A stretch of 38,072 nt of DNA from Burkholderiales bacterium (lineage in GTDB: Bacteria > Pseudomonadota > Gammaproteobacteria > Burkholderiales > Casimicrobiaceae). The stretch covers positions 1 through 38,072 of the forward strand of contig JAITMR010000053.1 in the NCBI GenBank assembly GCA_031277215.1, read 5' to 3'. Numbering within the stretch: position 1 is the first letter of the stretch; every line of letters starts with the position of its first letter. Shown piece by piece: positions 35,347 through 38,072 of the stretch. Below the pieces are notes generated by a model that was given only the letters and a program-made list of their open reading frames with translations, was not told the DNA's origin and made no database searches. The translations under genes and the position numbers were made by a program.

Positions 35347-36908
35347 GCGGCGTTTCCTTCCAGGCCAGCCACAATTGCGTCGATCTCTCTTCGCAACTCC
35401 GCCTGTCGCGCCACGATGCGGGCGATTTCAGCATTCAGCGCCCTGATGTCCACCGCTTCGCTGGTGTCCTGCTGCTCAACATAGGATGACACCGCGATGT
35501 TGTAGCCGTTGGCGGCGATGTCAGCGTTGTCTACCAGTCTGGCGAAGTGCGCCACATCTTTTCGGGCGGTAAAGACTTCAAGAATCTTTTGCTGATTGGC
35601 CTTGGTCAGCTTGTTTTTGTTACCACTACGCACAAATTCCGCAGAGGCATCAATAAATAGCGTGGCGTTGTCGTGCTTGGATTTTTTCAGCACGATGACG
35701 CAGGTGGCAATCGTAGTGCCGAAAAAGAGGTCGGGCGGCAACTGGATGACGGCATCGACGTAGTTGTTGTCGATCAGGTACTGGCGAATCTTCTGCTCCG
35801 CGCCGCCGCGATAGAGCACACCGGGAAATTCAACGATAGCCGCCGTGCCACTGACCGCGAGCCAACTCAACATGTGCATGGTAAAAGCGAGATCCGCTTT
35901 GCTCTTGGGCGCGAGCACGCCGGCAGGTGAGAAGCGCGGATCGTTGATCAAGAGCGGATTGGCGTCGCCGTCCCATTTGATCGAATAGGGTGGATTGGAG
36001 ACGATGGCCTCGAACGGTTCGTCATCCCAATGCTGCGGATCGGTGAGCGTATCACCGTGCGCGATATCGAATTTTTCGTAATTCACGTCGTGCAGGAACA
36101 TGTTGATCCGGCACAGGTTGTAGGTGGTCAGGTTGATTTCCTGACCGAAAAAACCCTGCCGTACCTTATTTGGCCCCAACACCTTGGCGAACTTGAGCAG
36201 CAGCGACCCCGACCCGCAGGCGGGGTCGTACACCTTGTTGACCTCGGTCTTGCCGACTACGGCGATGCGGGCCAGCAGTTCGGAGACTTCCTGTGGCGTG
36301 TAGAACTCGCCGCCGGATTTGCCTGCGGCGGAGGCGTACATCTGCATCAGGTATTCGTAGGCGTCGCCAAAGAGGTCGATGGTGTTGTTCGAGAAGCTCC
36401 CCAACGGCAGATCACCAATGGCGTCGAGCAGCTTGACCAGTTTTTCATTGCGCTTGGCCACTGTGGGGCCAAGTTTGCTGCTGTTGACGTCGAGGTCGTC
36501 GAACAAGCCCTTGAAGTCGTCCTCACTGTCCGCGCCGATGGCCGAGCCTTCGATTTGCCTGAACACATGGGACAGGGTTTCGTTGAGGTTGACGTCGTGA
36601 CGCGCCCATTTGCGCACATTGAAAAACAGGTGGGAAGGCAGGATGTAGAAACCTTTCTCCCTCACTGTTTCGGCGCGACCCTGTTCAGCATCGGCATCGG
36701 AGAGCGCGGCGTAGTCGAAGTTCGTATCGCCCGCCTTGCGTTCCTGCGTGTTCAGGTAGGCGGTGAGGTTCTCAGAGATGAAGCGGTAGAACAGCATGCC
36801 GAGTACGTAGCTCTTGAAGTCCCATCCGTCCACGCTGCCGCGCAGATCGTTGGCGATACGCCAGATGGTTTTGTGCAGTTCTGCGCGTTCAGCTTCTTTG
36901 TTGTTCAC
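35343..36908 (-). CDS. hsdM: Type I restriction-modification methyltransferase (M subunit)
   Basis: 521-residue N6-adenine methyltransferase subunit. N-terminal HsdM_N helical domain (about 8-140, with LHKTIWRIANDLRGSVDGWDFKSYVLGMLFYRFISE), then the N6_Mtase core: SGGEFYTPQEVSELLARI, SAM motif VYDPACGSGSLLLKF (about 230-245) and catalytic NPPYS near residue 304. IC (EcoR124)-like. The GTG start at 36908 has GGAGG 8 nt upstream. It heads the operon; the promoter should lie in 36909-37000 but I could not define it. Confidence 0.95.
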   Translation of the reverse strand: MNNKEAERAELHKTIWRIANDLRGSVDGWDFKSYVLGMLFYRFISENLTAYLNTQERKAGDTNFDYAALSDADAEQGRAETVREKGFYILPSHLFFNVRKWARHDVNLNETLSHVFRQIEGSAIGADSEDDFKGLFDDLDVNSSKLGPTVAKRNEKLVKLLDAIGDLPLGSFSNNTIDLFGDAYEYLMQMYASAAGKSGGEFYTPQEVSELLARIAVVGKTEVNKVYDPACGSGSLLLKFAKVLGPNKVRQGFFGQEINLTTYNLCRINMFLHDVNYEKFDIAHGDTLTDPQHWDDEPFEAIVSNPPYSIKWDGDANPLLINDPRFSPAGVLAPKSKADLAFTMHMLSWLAVSGTAAIVEFPGVLYRGGAEQKIRQYLIDNNYVDAVIQLPPDLFFGTTIATCVIVLKKSKHDNATLFIDASAEFVRSGNKNKLTKANQQKILEVFTARKDVAHFARLVDNADIAANGYNIAVSSYVEQQDTSEAVDIRALNAEIARIVARQAELRREIDAIVAGLEGNAA

Positions 36909-37305
36909 AGGCCGAACCTCCGATCAATGGGATAGATGCCCTGGCTTCGAGGGCAGCGAATACCAACGGCACAGTGTTTCATTTCGAGCGAGAGAGCATA
37001 ATGGGGGAAAGGCCATAGTCTATCAGCCAGTACCTATGCGACGCTACTCGCGTGTGGCATCGAGCAAAGAGATTGAACCTAAAAACCTCAGTTGACCGCT
37101 TGTAAATCTATGAAAAATCGCATGGCAGCTTGCTTTGGAGTCTTTTTTAACGCTCACCCATTGGATGAGAGCGCTACGCACCCGCCAGAACAACGCGCGG
37201 CGCACCATGCTGTGTTGCTCCTCCTCGTGGGGTGGCAGCCCACGTCGTCGTCGCGCCTTGCCTGGCACGCCGATCACAGCACTGGCGAGTACGTCCAACT
37301 GCGGT
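36909..37305. other. Upstream region of hsdM without a supported gene
   Basis: About 400 bp holding the hsdM leader and ribosome site. The open frames here are short and matchless. It probably merges with the decayed sequence to its right. Confidence 0.4.
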
Positions 37306-37579
37306 TTTCAGGTTGAACGCTTGAGCAAATGCCGTTACACCTGGATGCGTCTTCGGCGTGCGGCCACTCTTGACCTCGTTGGCGATCAGTTTCGCTTCGC
37401 TGGCAAGCGGCAAGTATTCGTAAGCCTGAACCTGTGGCCGTTCGACGAAGTCGCGCTCAAGCTCCGCCCCGGATTGGTAGCGTTCCTCGCGTACTTTTTC
37501 GGGTACGAATTCAGCGACAACGGCACTCTCATTGGAAAGCGTAATGGGTTCGTAGCGCCAGGGTGGCGGCTTCGGTCAT
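37306..37579 (-). pseudogene. Decayed second hsdR head joined to an unrelated tail
   Basis: The minus strand reads RYEPITLSNESAVVAEFV, VREERYQSGAELERDFVE, then QVQAYEYLPLASEAKLI (37557 down to about 37375), a diverged version of the intact HsdR N-terminus. The ATG at 37579 is one frame off, so a frameshift lies near the start. The sequence then leaves hsdR and continues as NEVKSGRTPKTHPGVTAFAQAFN, which reminds me of the C-terminal end of DUF4143 ATPases (weak call). A remnant of an older RM copy. Confidence 0.7.
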
Positions 37580-38013
37580 GGTTGAATCAGCGGATTGCGC
37601 ACACAAAGCGCGGGAAAGCGGCTGAAATCACGATCCGCGCTCCATAACTCACGCACGCCATGTGCAAGACACAGCGCAGCAATGCGTGCGTCGTGCACCA
37701 TCGGGCCTTGCAGCTTGGCGCGGCTGACAAGCGCACGCAGGATTGGCCAGTGCTCGGCGGTTTCTGAGAGCAAATGCAGCGTAGGAGACTCCAACCAGAC
37801 GTCGATCTGGTTCAGCGCAATATCAATCGGCGTCGGCACAGCATGAATGCGTGGATGGGTAACGACGTTGTAGAACTCATGCAGGCAGGGCCAGGGAATA
37901 GCCCACGGGGATTTGCCTTCAGCCAACTCGCTTACAAATCTGGCGGCGACGGCATGGAAGCGGTTATCCACGCGATGTGCGTACACCAGAAAATTGGTAT
38001 CCAGCGCAATCAT
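37576..38013 (-). CDS. vapC: VapC-family PIN-domain toxin ribonuclease
   Basis: 145-residue PIN-domain protein. Acidic active-site residues: Asp5 in MIALDTNFLVY, the Glu in CLHEFYNVVT, the Asp of MVHDARIAALCLAHG and the Asp pair in SADRDFSRF. The start is taken at the ATG 38013 because LDTN must be close to the N-terminus and because this ATG shares its A with the stop of the upstream frame, the standard antitoxin-toxin overlap. Expected to cut tRNA or rRNA when freed from its antitoxin. Confidence 0.9.
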   Translation of the reverse strand: MIALDTNFLVYAHRVDNRFHAVAARFVSELAEGKSPWAIPWPCLHEFYNVVTHPRIHAVPTPIDIALNQIDVWLESPTLHLLSETAEHWPILRALVSRAKLQGPMVHDARIAALCLAHGVRELWSADRDFSRFPALCVRNPLIQP

Positions 38014-38072
38014 CAACCGCGCCCTTCGTAAATCGCGTCGCGGATTTGCTCCCAAGTGGCGTTCTGGAATTC
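38013..38072 (-). CDS. End of the antitoxin gene upstream of vapC (partial)
   Basis: Only the last 19 codons are in the window (EFQNATWEQIRDAIYEGRG, then TGA). The TGATG overlap with vapC and the position argue for a VapB-type antitoxin; the family cannot be told from so short a piece. Confidence 0.6.
   Translation of the reverse strand, partial: EFQNATWEQIRDAIYEGRG

Noticed and set aside
38067-38072. Window ends in an EcoRI site, suggesting a clone end
   Set aside because: The other end shows no such site; six bases are easily chance.

Overview
The window reads as chromosome of a facultatively or strictly anaerobic betaproteobacterium, probably Rhodocyclales-like (Propionivibrio would fit the metabolism). 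This placement is an inference from gene content: PpsR/PpsA, PrmB, RmuC, MtfA and exosortase H beside fumarate respiration and acetate-forming genes. It rests on no marker gene such as 16S rRNA, and no tRNA or rRNA gene was seen.

Left part (1-10.9 kb), energy metabolism and envelope. A 5'-truncated frdA and frdB (quinol:fumarate reductase, Wolinella-like) are followed by aspA and dcuA. Together these import aspartate or fumarate, deaminate aspartate to fumarate, reduce it and export succinate. Then come tsaE-amiC (tRNA modification, cell-wall amidase), an exosortase H gene with its membrane partner, and a short-type pta with ackA for ATP from acetyl-CoA.

Middle part (10.9-26.1 kb), housekeeping. 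On the minus strand lie ruvC, yebC, a secreted protein gene of unknown role, ppsR and an rnm-like PHP phosphoesterase. An AT-rich 620-bp gap with a small HTH gene follows, then ppsA, a beheaded brnA antitoxin, comEC, rmuC-mtfA, a PNPOx-like flavoprotein, prmB and def. Several gaps hold dispersed repeats, including degenerate 7-bp arrays that run straight out of the stop codons of ppsA and yebC.

Right part (26.1-38.1 kb), defence island on the minus strand. In transcription order it holds hsdM, rhuM, hsdS first half, hsdS second half, a REP-associated transposase (RAYT), an hsdR/hsdS chimeric scrap, a second RAYT, hsdR and an AEP-TOTE-type primase-helicase. Many junctions are stop/start overlaps. 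The two hsdS halves are separated by ten copies of the tetranucleotide TTGC. As written the halves are out of frame, and loss of one unit or gain of two would fuse them into a normal-length HsdS of about 423 aa, so this looks like a phase-variable type I restriction-modification system. Both RAYT genes start inside the stop codon of an hsdS tail and carry REP palindromes inside their own coding sequence. A decayed second hsdR head and a VapC-type toxin gene with the end of its antitoxin close the window.

The most interesting region is therefore 28.5-36.9 kb: a type I RM operon with a switchable specificity subunit, two embedded REP/RAYT genes, duplicated operon pieces and a fused-on primase-helicase.
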